DNA of 64,000 bases from contig OW121741.1 of the NCBI GenBank assembly GCA_933228675.1, positions 115,194,694-115,258,693 of the forward strand, in the 5' to 3' direction. Source of the stretch: Stomorhina lunata (Eukaryota > Arthropoda > Insecta > Diptera > Rhiniidae). The translations under genes were made by a program, and so were the position numbers. Positions 34,143-46,076 of the stretch are shown here, in pieces (positions within the stretch are counted from its first letter, which is position 1; every line of letters begins with the position of its first letter). Under the pieces are notes generated by a model that did no database searches, was not told where the DNA came from, and saw nothing but the letters and a program-made list of their open reading frames with translations.

Positions 34143-35387
34143 CTATATCAATGAAATATGCAGAATCTCTCTTTTTATTACACCTAAGATCTCAATGAAC
34201 AACTTTGTAGAACATATGAACTTCCTAGGAATGATTCTTAAGGTAGCGCTTAATTAGCCGTAAAAGTGAAAAATTTCCGAAAAATTGTATCTTCATTTTT
34301 ATATTGAAGATGAAGTATTTTGATTTTCTATGTTCGCAACTTATGTTCTTTATGACGCGTCATGACGGTTTGCAAGATATGAGGCAGAGAAAATTATAAT
34401 TTTTTTTGCAAAAATGAAACCGAGGCCCCAAATCGTTGGAGCTATAATTAAAAAGAGCACGACATGGGGGAAAACTGGGAGACACTACTCTTTCTTTGTT
34501 TTGTCTTTTATCACGTGTTTGTGGGTATTATTTGTAATAATTTCTTAAAAAAAATCAATTACTTATGCAAATAAAAAGAGAAGTTGCTTCTTTACAGGGT
34601 GAAAAAAGGTCGACCAAACAAAGTCAGCTGTAAACTAATAAACACTTTTTTTATATAAACATTACTTAGCATAGGCATAACCCCTTTACAGCTTGTTTGT
34701 TGTTGTAAAAAAGCCACCCAAACGAAGTAAGATATGAAAAAAAGCTTTCAGATAATGACACTTGTTTGTGATTCTGTCTACATTTTAATAAAACTACTGA
34801 CTGCTTATCCAAAAAAAAATCTGATTAAAATAAAAAATTTTAGAAATTATCTCTTATTACTTGTTATATCAATAGTCCTTAACAATATCTTCAATATTAT
34901 CCAGACACTCTTTTGGCATAATGAAACCTTTATCCACTTAACATTAATTAACATATCCAAAGGTGTCAACCAAAGTTCATGAAATGCTTCAGGTTTTTAG
35001 TTGCAATCGATCTATGACTATTTGCAAATTTATTTTATGTTAATGTGTAATTACATACATAAGTACATAAATAATTAAAACTCTATTAAAAATTATTTTA
35101 TTGCCATTTTTTGTTCATCTAATATATATATATAATATATTTAAAACTAAAGTTTTTTCAGGGCAAGTTTGAAACATAAATTATATTTATTAACGGTCTG
35201 TAGTGATATATTGCTTTTTTCTAGATGGGGTTTAATTTAAATGAAACTAATTAAAATTGTGTGACAGGTTTTTTTTGTATATCAATATATTAGTTCGTTT
35301 TTGCAGTTGAAACCAAGAGGAAATAGATTTATACAAATTATTGCATTTAAATAAAACTCAATTAAAACTCGAAAGATTTTTATAAAT
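34143..35387. other. AT-rich interval without genes
   Basis: No gene recognised. AAAAAAGCCACCCAAACGAA at about 34709 is the third occurrence of a motif seen near 29203 and 31298. A TA microsatellite scrap lies at 35118-35136. Confidence 0.45.
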
Positions 35388-38300
35388 ATTTGAAAAGTTT
35401 ACTAAATAAATATTAAGTTTTTGAAAAATTTACTAAAGAAATAGTAAATTTTTGAAAAATTTACTAAAGAAATAATAAATTTTTGAAAAATTTACTAAAG
35501 AAATAGTAAATTTTTGAAAAATTTACTAAAGAAATAGTAAATTTTTGAAAAATTTACTAAAGAAATAGTAAATTTTTGAAAAATTTACTAAAGAAATAGT
35601 AAATTTTTGAAAAATTTACTAAAGAAATAGTAAATTTTTGAAAAATTTACTAAAGAAATAGTAAATTTTTGAAAAATTTATTAAAGAAACAGTAAATTTT
35701 TGAAAAATTTACTTAAGAAATAGTAAATTTTTGAAAAAATTACTAAAGAAATAGTAAATTTTTGAAAAATTTACTAAAGAAATAGAAAATTTTTGAAAAT
35801 TTATTAAAGAAATAGTAAATTTCTGAAAAATTTACTAAAAATAAAAAATTTTTGAAAAATTTACTAAAAATAAAAAATTTTTGAAAAATTTATTTAAAAT
35901 CGTAAATTTTTGAAAAATTTACTAAAAAAAGTAAACTTTTGAAAAATTTACTAAAAAAAGTAAACTTTTGAAAAATTTACTAAAAATAGTAAATTTTTGA
36001 AAAATTTACTAAAAATAGTAACTTTTTGAAAAATTTACTAAAAATAGTAAATTTTTGAAAAATTTACTATAAATAGTAAATTTTTGAAAAATTTACTAAA
36101 AATAGTAAATTTTTGAAAAATTTACTAAAAATAGTAAATTTTTGAAAAATTTACTAAAAATTGTAAATTTTTGAAAAATTTACTAAAAATTGTAAATTTT
36201 TGAAAAATTTACTATAAATAGTAAATTTTTGAAAGATTTACTAAAAATAGCAAATTTTTGAAAAATTTACTAAAAATAGTTAATCTTTGCAAAAGTTACT
36301 TAAAATAGTTAATCTTTGCAAAAGTTACTTAAAATAGTTAATCTTTGCAAAAGTTACTTAAAATAGTTAATCTTTAATTTTGTGAATAAGTTACTAATAA
36401 TAGTAAATTTTGTGAATAAGTTACTAATAATAGTAAATTTTGTGAATAAGTTACTAATAATAGTAAATTTTGTGAATAAGTTACTAATAATAGTAAATTT
36501 TGTGAATAAGTTACTAAAAATAGTAAATTTTTGAAAAATTTACTAAAAATAGCAAATTTTTGAAAAATTTACTAAAAATAGTAAATTTTTGAAAAATTTA
36601 CTAAAAATAGTAAATTTTTGAAAAATTTACTAAAAATAGTAAATTTTTGAAAAATTTACTAAAAATAGTAAATATATGAAAAATTTACTAAAAATAGTAA
36701 ATTTTTGAAAAATTTACTATAAATAGTAAATTTTTGAAAAATTTACTAAAAATAGTAAATTTTTGAAAAATTTACTAAAAATAGTAAATTTTTGAAAAAT
36801 TTACTAAAAATAGTAAATTTTTGAAAAATTTACTAAAAATAGTAAATTTTTGAAAAATTTACTAAAAATAGTAAATTTTTGAAAAATTTACTAAAAATAG
36901 TAAATTTGTGAAAAATTTACTAAAGATAGTAAATTTTTGAAAAATTTACTAAAAATAGTAAGTTTTTGAAAAATTTACTAAAAATAGTAAATTTTTGAAA
37001 AATTTACTAAAAATAGTAAATTTTTGAAAAATTTACTAAAAATAGTAAATTTTTGAAAAATTTACTAAAAATAGTAAATTTTTGAAAAATTTACTAAAAA
37101 TAGTAAATTTTTGAAAAATTTACTAAAAATAGTAAATTTTTGAAAAATTTACTAAAAATAGTAAATTTTTGAAAAATTTACTAAAAAATAGTAAATTTTT
37201 GCAAATTTACTAAAAATAGTAAATTTTTTGCAAATTTACTAAAAATAGTAAATTTTTTCAAATTTACTAAAAATAGTAAATTTTTGCAAATTTACTAAAA
37301 ATAGTAAATTTTTGCAAATTTACTAAAAATAGTAAATTTTTGAAAAATTTACTAAAAATAGTAAATTTTTGAAAAATTTACTAAAAATAGTAAATTTTTG
37401 AAAAATTTACTAAAAATAGTAAATTTTTGAAAAATTTACTAAAAATAGTAAATTTTTGAAAAATTTACTAAAAATAGTAAATTTTTGAAAAATTTACTAA
37501 AAATAGTAAATTTTTGAAAAATTTACTAAAAATAGTAAATTTTTGAAAAATTTACTAAAAATAGTAAATTTTTGAAAAATTTACTAAAAATAGTAAATTT
37601 TTGAAAAATTTACTAAAAATAGTAAATTTTTGAAAAATTTACCTAAAAATAGTAAATTTTTGAAAAATTTACTAAAAAATAGTAAATTTTTGAAAAATTT
37701 ACTAAAAATAGTAAATTTTTGAAAAATTTACTAAAAATAGTAAATTTTTGAAAAATTTACTAAAAATAGTAAATTTTTGAAAAATTTACTAAAAATAGTA
37801 AATTTTTGAAAAATTTACTAAAAATAGTAAATTTTTGAAAAATTTACTAAAAAAATAGTAAATTTTTGAAAAATTTACTAAAAAAAATAGTAAATTTTTG
37901 AAAAATTTACTAAAAAATAGTAAATTTTTGAAAAATTTACTAAAAATAGTAAATTTTTGAAAAATTTACTAAAAATAGTAAATTTTTGAAAAATTTACTA
38001 AAAATAGTAAATTTTTGAAAAATTTACTAAAAATAGTAAATTTTTGAAAAATTTACTAAAAATAGTAAATTTTTGAAAAATTTACTAAAAATAGTAAATT
38101 TTTGAAAAATTTACTAAAAATAGTAAATTTTTGAAAATTTACTAAAAACAGTAAATTTTTGAAAAATTTACTAAAAACAGTAAATTTTTGAAAAATTTAC
38201 TAAAAACAGTAAATTTTTGAAAAATTTACTAAAAACAGTAAATTTTTGAAAAATTTACTAAAAACAGTAAATTTTTGAAAAATTTACTAAAAATAGTAAA

Positions 38301-38820
38301 TTTTTGAAAAATTTACTAAAAATAGTAAATTTTTGAAAAATTTACTAAAAATAGTAAATTTTTGAAAAATTTACTAAAAATAGTAAATTTTTGAAAAATT
38401 TACTAAAAATAGTAAATTTTTGAAAAATTTACTAAAAATAGTAAATTTTTGAAAAATTTACTAAAAATAGTAAATTTTTGAAAAATTTACTAAAAATAGT
38501 AAATTTTTGAAAAATTTACTAAAAATAGTAAATTTTTGAAAATTTACTAAAAATAGTAAATTTTTGAAAAATTTACTAAAAATAGTAAATTTTTGAAAAA
38601 TTTACTTAAAAAAGTAAATTTTTGAAAAATTTACTCAAAATAGAAAATTTTTGAAAAATTTACTAAAGAAATAGTAAATTTCTGAAAAATTTACAAGAAA
38701 TAGTAAATTTTTGAAGCATTTACTTAAACAAGTAAAAGAAAGAAAAAATACTAAAATAGTAAATTTTCGAAAAATTTTGTAAAAAAGTGTACATTTTCGA
38801 AAATTTAAAAATGTTTGTAA
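35388..38820 (+). repeat. 29/31-bp palindromic satellite array (family C), array 1
   Basis: About 115 units. The 29-bp form is ACTAAAAATAG plus TAAATTTTTGAAAAATTT; the 31-bp form has ACTAAAGAAATAG. The second part is a perfect palindrome about the central G and, with the flanking AGT/ACT, extends to 23 bp. The array is zoned: 31-bp form at 35430-35830, 29-bp form in most of 35930-38640, TTGCAAATTTAC variants at 37195-37320, ACTAAAAACAG variants at 38140-38285, and divergent blocks at 36285-36515. Edges are degraded, as expected for an array homogenised from the centre. Confidence 0.97.
36286..36515 (+). repeat. Two foreign-variant blocks inside array 1
   Basis: 36286-36375 has about three units with TTAATCTTTGCAAAAGTTAC, and 36380-36515 has five 30-bp units of AAATTTTGTGAATAAG plus TTACTAATAATAGT. 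Both are absent elsewhere in the window and sharply bounded by ordinary units. Confidence 0.9.
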
Positions 38821-40354
38821 AATTTTCTCGAGTGTTTTTTCAGTTACGTACTAATTTTTAAATAAATTTTCATTGCGTGTTTCTAATTCTCGGTAATGTC
38901 ATCAATTACAATATGACTTAGAAAACCACTACCGGACCACCGGTCATATATTTTATAACAAAAAAAAACTAAATGTAAAAAACTATATACATATATATAA
39001 AAAAAGTTGTTTTAATTACTGCAAAACAACCTTTTAGGTCCCCGGAGGTTGAAAATTTTAGTTTAATTTAAATATATGACAGAAAGAAAGAGTTGAGGTT
39101 TTTTCTGAAAGTTAAAAGTTAACTTTTAAATGTCACGCATTAATTACAATGAGAGGAAAAAGAAAAGTAAAAACTATGTCATTGGACATGGCATGTCCGC
39201 CATAAACTTTACAACAAATCGTGGCTTTTTAATTAACATCTTACATAGATTTTTAATTAAAGTTTAGGTTAGGATGAATGAGTCAGATGTGCAGTTGGAT
39301 ATGCGCATGCACTCATAGAAAATGGACAAAAGATGGTTTGAAAACTGGGTTTGGAAACATCTAAACTAAACTAAATTTTTGAAAAACAAGACAGCTCAAC
39401 TTGTTAAATGAAGAAACTCCTCTATCTGAACAGCATATGAGCAATTCCATACCATTTTCAATGATGGCATAAATCAAAACTTGTTATTCTGACAGCTGTC
39501 ATTGTAATAGATTTTAAAGAAAATCTTTGCCATAACATTTATTTGTTTAACATTTCCCATGATTACTTTTCTCAATAACGCCCTTTTAAGAACATAATGA
39601 GAAAATAAAAACCCTGAATACAAATCTTAAAAATTTTCAGAAAAAAACTTTATTTGACATAATTGAAATTTATAAATTCATGTTTTAAATCAATTATTTT
39701 TTCTCCCATATTCAACTTCTGTGTGGCACAATTTTTCTTAATTCTCTGGCTAAAGACTTAAATGTCTTAAGAAAAAAATAACAATTTGTATTTTTTTTAA
39801 TACAATATAATAACGTGGGATTATTAATGTCAATTATCAAATATTTATGTTGGTGCTTTGTAAGTAAAGAAAAATTATTTCGTATTTTCAAACCAAACTC
39901 CAATTTCATTCATGTGACCATTTTTGTGTGGCTTTTTATTTTAAAGTCATTTTCTTATTAAACTGAATGAAACGGCATTGAAATTTGAGCATTTTTCTTT
40001 TATAATAGATTTATATTGTGTTTAAGAATGAATGAGTTATATTGTAAATGCAAGTTTTTTAGTTAAGTACTTTTGAATAATGGGTTTTTGAAATTTATTT
40101 CTACTATATGAATCATTTTCGTCATAAAATCTTTAATGAATAAAAATAATACAAATATCTCAAACTTGCGGTTGTAAAATAAAGAATATTATTTTACACT
40201 TTCAGCGTTTTTATTATAGTCATTAAAAAAGGCAAAAAGCTAATAATTATTATGGAGAAATAATGATTTATGGAAATATCAATAATTTTATTTATATTTA
40301 GTTTAGTTTATAGTTTAGTTTAGTTTATAAAATCCATATCATAGAAAATGTTTG
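38821..40354. other. Unique AT-rich spacer between the two large satellite arrays
   Basis: No gene recognised. It contains ordinary AT-rich sequence with a GTTTAGTTTATA repeat near 40300-40328. The unit to its right resumes in the same orientation as array 1. Confidence 0.5.
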
Positions 40355-43300
40355 CACATTTTATAAATTTTGAAAAATTTACTAACAATAGTAAATTTTT
40401 GAAAAATTAACTAAAAATAGTAAATTTTTGAAAAATTTACTAAAAATAGTAAATTTTGGAAAAATTAACTAAAAATAGTAAACTTTTGAAAAATTTACTA
40501 AAAATAGTAAATTTTTGAAAAATTTACTAAAAATAGTAAATTTTTGTAAAATTTACTAAAAATAGTAAATTTTTGAAAAATTTACCAAAGAAATAGTCAA
40601 TTTTTGAAAAATTTACTAAAGAAATAGTAAATTTTTGAAAAATTTACTAAAGAAATAGTAAATTTTTGAAAAATTTACTAAAGAAATAGTAAATTTTTGA
40701 AAAATTTACTAAAGAAATAGTAAATTTTTGAAAAATTTACTAAAGAAATAGTAAATTTTTGAAAAATTAACTAAAAATAGTAAATTTTTGAAAAATTTAC
40801 TAAAGAAATAGTAAATTTTTGAAAAATTTACTAAAGAAATAGTAAATTTTTGAAAAATTTACTAAAGAAATAGTAAATTTTTAGAAAAATTTACTAAAGA
40901 AATAGTAAATTTTTGAAAAATTTACTAAAAATAGTAAATTTTTGTAAAATCTACTAAAAATAGTAAATTTTTGAAAAATTTACCAAAGAAATAGTCAATT
41001 TTTGAAAAATTTACTAAAGAAATAGTAAATTTTTAGAAAAATTTACTAAAGAAATAGTAAATTTTTGAAAAATTTACTAAAAATAGTAAATTTTTGTAAA
41101 ATTTACTAAAAATAGTAAATTTTTGAAAAATTTACCAAAGAAATAGTAAATTTTTGAAAAATTTACTAAAGAAATAGTAAATTTTTGAAAAATTTACTAA
41201 AGAAATAGTAAATTTTTGAAAAATTTACTAAAGAAATAGTAAATTTTTGAAAAATTAACTAAAAATAGTAAATTTTTGAAAAATTAACTAAAAATAGTAA
41301 ATTTTTGAAAAATTTACTAAAAATAGTAAATTTTGGAAAAATTAACTAAAAATAGTAAACTTTTGAAAAATTTACTAAAAATAGTAAATTTTTGAAAAAT
41401 TTACTAAAAATAGTAAATTTTTGTAAAATTTACTAAAAATAGTAAATTTTTGAAAAATTTACCAAAGAAATAGTCAATTTTTGAAAAATTTACTAAAGAA
41501 ATAGTAAATTTTTGAAAAATTTACTAAAGAAATAGTAAATTTTTGAAAAATTTACTAAAGAAATAGTAAATTTTTGAAAAATTTACTAAAGAAATAGTAA
41601 ATTTTTGAAAAATTTACTAAAGAAATAGTAAATTTTTGAAAAATTTACTAAAGAAATAGTAAATTTTTGAAAAATTTACTAAAGAAATAGTAAATTTTTG
41701 AAAAATTTACTAAAGAAATAGTAAATTTTTGAAAAATTTACTAAAGAAATAGTAAATTTTTGAAAAATTTACTAAAGAAATAGTAAATTTTTGAAAAATT
41801 TACTAAAGAAATAGTAAATTTTTAGAAAAATTTACTAAAGAAATAGTAAATTTTTGAAAAATTTACTAAAGAAATAGTAAATTTTTGAAAAATTTACTAA
41901 AGAAATTGTAAATTTTTGAAAAATTTACTAAAGAAATAGTAAATTTTTGAAAAATTTACTAAAGAAATAGTAAATTTTTGAAAAATTTACTAAAGAAATA
42001 GTAAATTTTTGAAAAATTTACTAAAAAAATAGTAAATTTTTGAAAAATTTACCAAAGAAATAGTAAATTTTTGAAAAATTTACCAAAGAAATAGTCAATT
42101 TTTGAAAAATTTACTAAAGAAATAGTAAATTTTTGAAAAATTTACTAAAGAAATAGTAAATTTTTGAAAAATTTACTAAAGAAATAGTAAATTTTTGAAA
42201 AATTTACTAAAGAAATAGTAAATTTTTGAAAAATTTACTAAAGAAATAGTAAATTTTTGAAAAATTTACTAAAGAAATAGTAAATTTTTGAAAAATTTAC
42301 TAAAGAAATAGTAAATTTTTGAAAAATTTACTAAAGAAATAGTAAATTTTTAGAAAAATTTACTAAAGAAATAGTAAATTTTTGAAAAATTTACTAAAGA
42401 AATAGTAAATTTTTGAAAAATTTACTAAAGAAATAGTAAATTTTTGAAAAATTTACTAAAGAAATAGTAAATTTTTGAAAAATTTACTAAAGAAATAGTA
42501 AATTTTTGAAAAATTTACTAAAGAAATAGTAAATTTTTGAAAAATTTACTAAAGAAATAGTAAATTTTTGAAAAATTTACTAAAGAAATAGTAAATTTTT
42601 GAAAAATTTATTAAGAAATAGTAAATTTTTGAAAAATTTACTAAAGAAATAGTAAATTTTTGAAAAATTTACTAAAGAAATAGTAAATTTTTGAAAAATT
42701 TACTAAAGAAATAGTAAATTTTCGAAAAATTTACTAAAGAAATAGTAAATTTTTGAAAAATTTACTAAAGAAATAGTAAATTTTTGAAAAATTTACTAAA
42801 GAAATAGTAAATTTTTGAAAAATTTACTAAAGAAATAGTAAATTTTTGAAAAATTTACTAAAGAAATAGTAAATTTTTGAAAAATTTACTAAAGAAATAG
42901 TAAATTTTTGAAAAATTTACTAAAGAAATAGTAAATTTTTGAAAAATTTACTAAAGAAATAGTAAATTTTTGAAAAATTTACTAAAGAAATAGTAAATTT
43001 TTGAAAAATTTACTAAAGAAATAGTAAATTTTTGAAAAATTTACTAAAGAAATAGTAAATTTTTGAAAAATTTACTAAAGAAATAGTAAATTTTTGAAAA
43101 ATTTACTAAAGAAATAGTAAATTTTTGAAAAATTTACTAAAGAAATAGTAAATTTTTGAAAAATTTACTAAAGAAATAGTAAATTTTTGAAAAATTTACT
43201 AAAGAAATAGTAAATTTTTGAAAAATTTACTAAAGAAATAGTAAATTTTTGAAAAATTTACTAAAGAAATAGTAAATTTTTGAAAAATTTACTAAAGAAA

Positions 43301-43595
43301 TACTAAATTTTTAAAAAATTTACTAAAGAAATAGGAAATTTTTGAAAAATTTACTAAAGAAATAGTAAATTTTTCAAATATTTTCTAAAGAAATAGTAAA
43401 TTTTTGAAAAAATTTACTAAAAATAGTAAATTTTTGAAAAATTTACTAAAAATATTAAACTTTTGAAAAATTTACTAAAAATATTAAATTTTTGAAAAAT
43501 TTACTAAAAATAGTAAATTTTTGAAAAAATTTTCTAAAAATAGTAAATTTTTAATATTTTGTAAAAGAGTAAAGTTTTGAAAAATTTGCTAAATA
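40355..43595 (+). repeat. 29/31-bp palindromic satellite array (family C), array 2
   Basis: About 105 units, dominated by the 31-bp ACTAAAGAAATAG form, which is the minor form in array 1. The left third mixes 29- and 31-bp units in a higher-order pattern: markers such as AATTTTGGAAAAATTAAC (40452 and 41329), ACTTTTGAAAA and ACCAAAGAAATAGTC recur with a spacing of 877 bp. From 41480 to 43270 units are nearly identical. The right edge decays from about 43290. Confidence 0.97.
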
Positions 43596-43933
43596 AAATT
43601 TAATTTAATTGCAGCAAATTCAATTTAATTACTAAATTCAGTTCCTTACTTGAGTTAAGGCCGTAATTGAATTAATGTTTAAGTTAATTGAACATTTGAG
43701 ATAAACATTTGTTGACAATTTACCTGGAAAAAGAAGAAAAATAATAATTTTATTAACAAATGAAAATAATTTACAAAAAATAAAGTCATTTATTTTTATT
43801 TGGACCTTAAAAAAATATATTAAATTTTTGAAAAAAAATATTAACAATTTAACATAAATACAATTTATAATTGTTTTATTAAATTTTAATTTTTGCTCTT
43901 ACAAATTACGTAAATTAATCAACCCAAATGAAA
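43596..43933. other. AT-rich flank of array 2
   Basis: No coding or repeat evidence. Poly-A/T and TTTAATT words only. Confidence 0.4.
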
Positions 43934-43935
43934 TA

Positions 43936-44629
43936 CAGGCAACTCCCGGTATAACGAAAGATATAATGTCAGGCTCATTCGTAATACAGAAATATTCGTT
44001 ATATCGCAAAGTTTTTATACTCTACACCACCATAGATATATTGGTCTGAGACCATCTACTAATCTACTCATAATCATTAACTGGGTCGATTTAACGATGT
44101 CAGTTCGTTCGACTGCTGTTCAGGCTTGTCATCAATGTAATCTCCTTATTAAAGTCCCATTTTCAAGGATAATTTCATGAAAGTTAGTACAGACATCTTT
44201 TTTATAGTGAGACTAACAATACTAAAATCGGTTCTTTATTTCAGGAACCTTTCATAGGTCTGGCTTCCTGAAATTTAGATTTTGCCCTCAAATTTTATTA
44301 TATTTATACAAAATTAAGAGGAAATCTTTCTTTAAGATTTAAAAATCACTGTACGAAATTTTCGTTGGAATCGGTCAAAATCTTACGAAAACGACAATTT
44401 GATATTTTTTACTTGTTTTTTTTTTACTTTCTTTTTAGTCGGTTTTCAAATACACATTAGTAAAATGTTTAAATTCATGGAAATTTTTCATAACTTTTTT
44501 TATTATTCGTTATATCGCGTATTAAATTTGCTTAATATTCGCTATATAAGGTATTCAATAGAAAAAATAATAGCGTTCGTTATATCCAATTTTCGTTAAA
44601 TCGGGATTCGTTATACCCGGCTTTGCCTG
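43936..44629. mobile_element. pogo-like non-autonomous element with TA target duplication
   Basis: Ends are CAGGCAACTCCCGGTATAAC (43936 onward) and the complementary GTTATACCCGGCTTTGCCTG (to 44629), each flanked by TA (43934-43935 and 44630-44631). Subterminal TTCGTTATATCGC and TTCGTTAAATCGGG words repeat the inner TIR. Terminal CAGGC with internal TTCGTTATA/TTCGTTAAATCG words and TA duplication is the style of pogo/Tigger-type elements. No transposase is present. Its centre (about 44020-44390) holds an unrelated repeat fragment, listed next. Confidence 0.7.
44020..44390 (-). mobile_element. Diverged repeat fragment nested in the pogo-like element
   Basis: CTCTACACCACCATAGATAT, CTGGGTCGATTTAACGATGT, GTCAGTTCGTTCGACTG and ATCAATGTAATC read, on the minus strand, like the 3' third of the INE-1-like family. 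44250-44310 (GGTCTGGCTTCCTGAAATTT) resembles 15183-15240. It likely inserted into, or was captured by, the pogo-like element. Confidence 0.45.
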
Positions 44630-44631
44630 TA

Positions 44632-45588
44632 TTACTAAATTAATTTATTAAAACAATTTTCATTTAGTAAAATTAAAAAAAAGTGAATATTTTTAAATTA
44701 ATTTGCCAGAGTTTGTTTTATTTTTTGCTCTAAGTAAAAATTGTTAACAACAAACTTTCTAATTAAAGTTTTTTTTTGTTCAAATGTTGCAGAAAATATT
44801 TCAGTTAACTTTTCGCTAAACTATGTTGAATATTGTTGTTGTATATTTTATGTTGTTTGTTGTTGTTATTATTGCTGTTATTTTAGTTGTTTTTCACTGA
44901 TTTGGCTGTTATTTATTTAACTTATTTATTTAGTTGTTATTGCTTTTGTTGCTCCTGTTGCTGCCCCTCTGGTGAGAGTTCATTAGTTTTAATGACTGTC
45001 AACTATTTTGACGCTACTTTAGACCCCTCTCAACTATTGTCATGTTAAACATAAGCTTAACCAACGACCAACATCTATAAAACATACAATATACACTGAT
45101 TGCAGACATTTTCACTAAAAATGAAAATTAAAATAAACTGAATTTCCATACAAGCTAAACATACATAAAATTAAGCGAAATTGGGAATTCACTGGCCAAT
45201 AGTGCTATTAAATATGCAAATGACACCATTTCCCTGAAACTATGTTGGAAATTTTCTTTTTATTTTTAGAGCATCTGCAGCTTTGGAAATGGTATCACTT
45301 TATTACCTTTGCACAAAATGAACATTCTGTAATCCATGGATCACATATTCCAATTTAATTTAATTGGTCACTCTTTAGAAAGACTAATGCCATGTATATG
45401 TGTGTTGGACTTATTGAGAACAGAGGTTTTATTACAAGTGACACCGCCATCACTGACACTAGAGAATGACACTTGAAAATATTGGTAAATGTTTTTAGAA
45501 GAATGTTACTATAGTAGTTACACTGTGTTACAAAAGTTTAGAAAATAAGAAAATAAATCGGTCCAGCCAGACATATGACAATTTTTTT
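44632..45588. other. AT-rich interval with TTG-rich stretch
   Basis: TTGTTG/TTATT-rich at 44825-44960, with GCTCCTGTTGCTGCCCCTC. No gene recognised. Confidence 0.45.
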
Positions 45589-45928
45589 AATTGGACCAAC
45601 ACTCAGTAGTTGATCCCTCTACTCATGCAAAGCATTGTGTTGGAACTAGATAAGTAGGTACATAATGAAAAAAGAAGGATAGAGGAAGCAGTGTTTTTGG
45701 ACATATTATTTAAAGTTTTCAACATTGTATACAAAATTTGGTTGTTGGATGTTTAATCCATATACGAACAGTAATGCGTTGTGCAATCTACTCGACCCTG
45801 AATGGATGAGCTCTGAAGTGTTTTGCAAAGATATAGGATATTCCGGAACTCTATTCCTGATCTCACATTCCATTATAGTAGCGATAGAATAGTTATACAA
45901 ACCACAAAAAAGCCATTTTTTGACCATC
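45589..45928 (-). mobile_element. Older 5'-truncated copy of the 46-49 kb LINE
   Basis: On the minus strand it repeats the last 340 bp of the LINE: the 3' UTR phrase CAACACAATGC and GAGTGTTGGTCC, preceded by decayed coding sequence for the last 90 or so residues. The corresponding frame at 45706-45927 is interrupted relative to the intact copy. A short T run at 45582-45588 marks its old A tail. It lies immediately 3' of the younger copy in the same orientation. Confidence 0.8.
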
Positions 45929-46076
45929 GCTTTTGATGCGTTATAAAAAAGGTATTTTTAAACGAAAAGTGATGAAATTTTTCATCAAAATCAGTAGCTT
46001 TTTTTTTTTTTTTTTTTTTTTTTTAGGACCAGCACTCAGGGGATGACCCCTACTTATGCAATGCATTGTGTTGGAA

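Noticed and set aside
35388..38820. Resemblance to a CRISPR array (29-bp repeats in a long row)
   Set aside because: There are no unique spacers; units are contiguous tandem copies in a eukaryotic repeat-rich context.
44825..44960. A glutamine-rich coding exon read from the TTG/CTG-rich stretch on the minus strand
   Set aside because: Frames are interrupted by stops and the run is an impure simple repeat.
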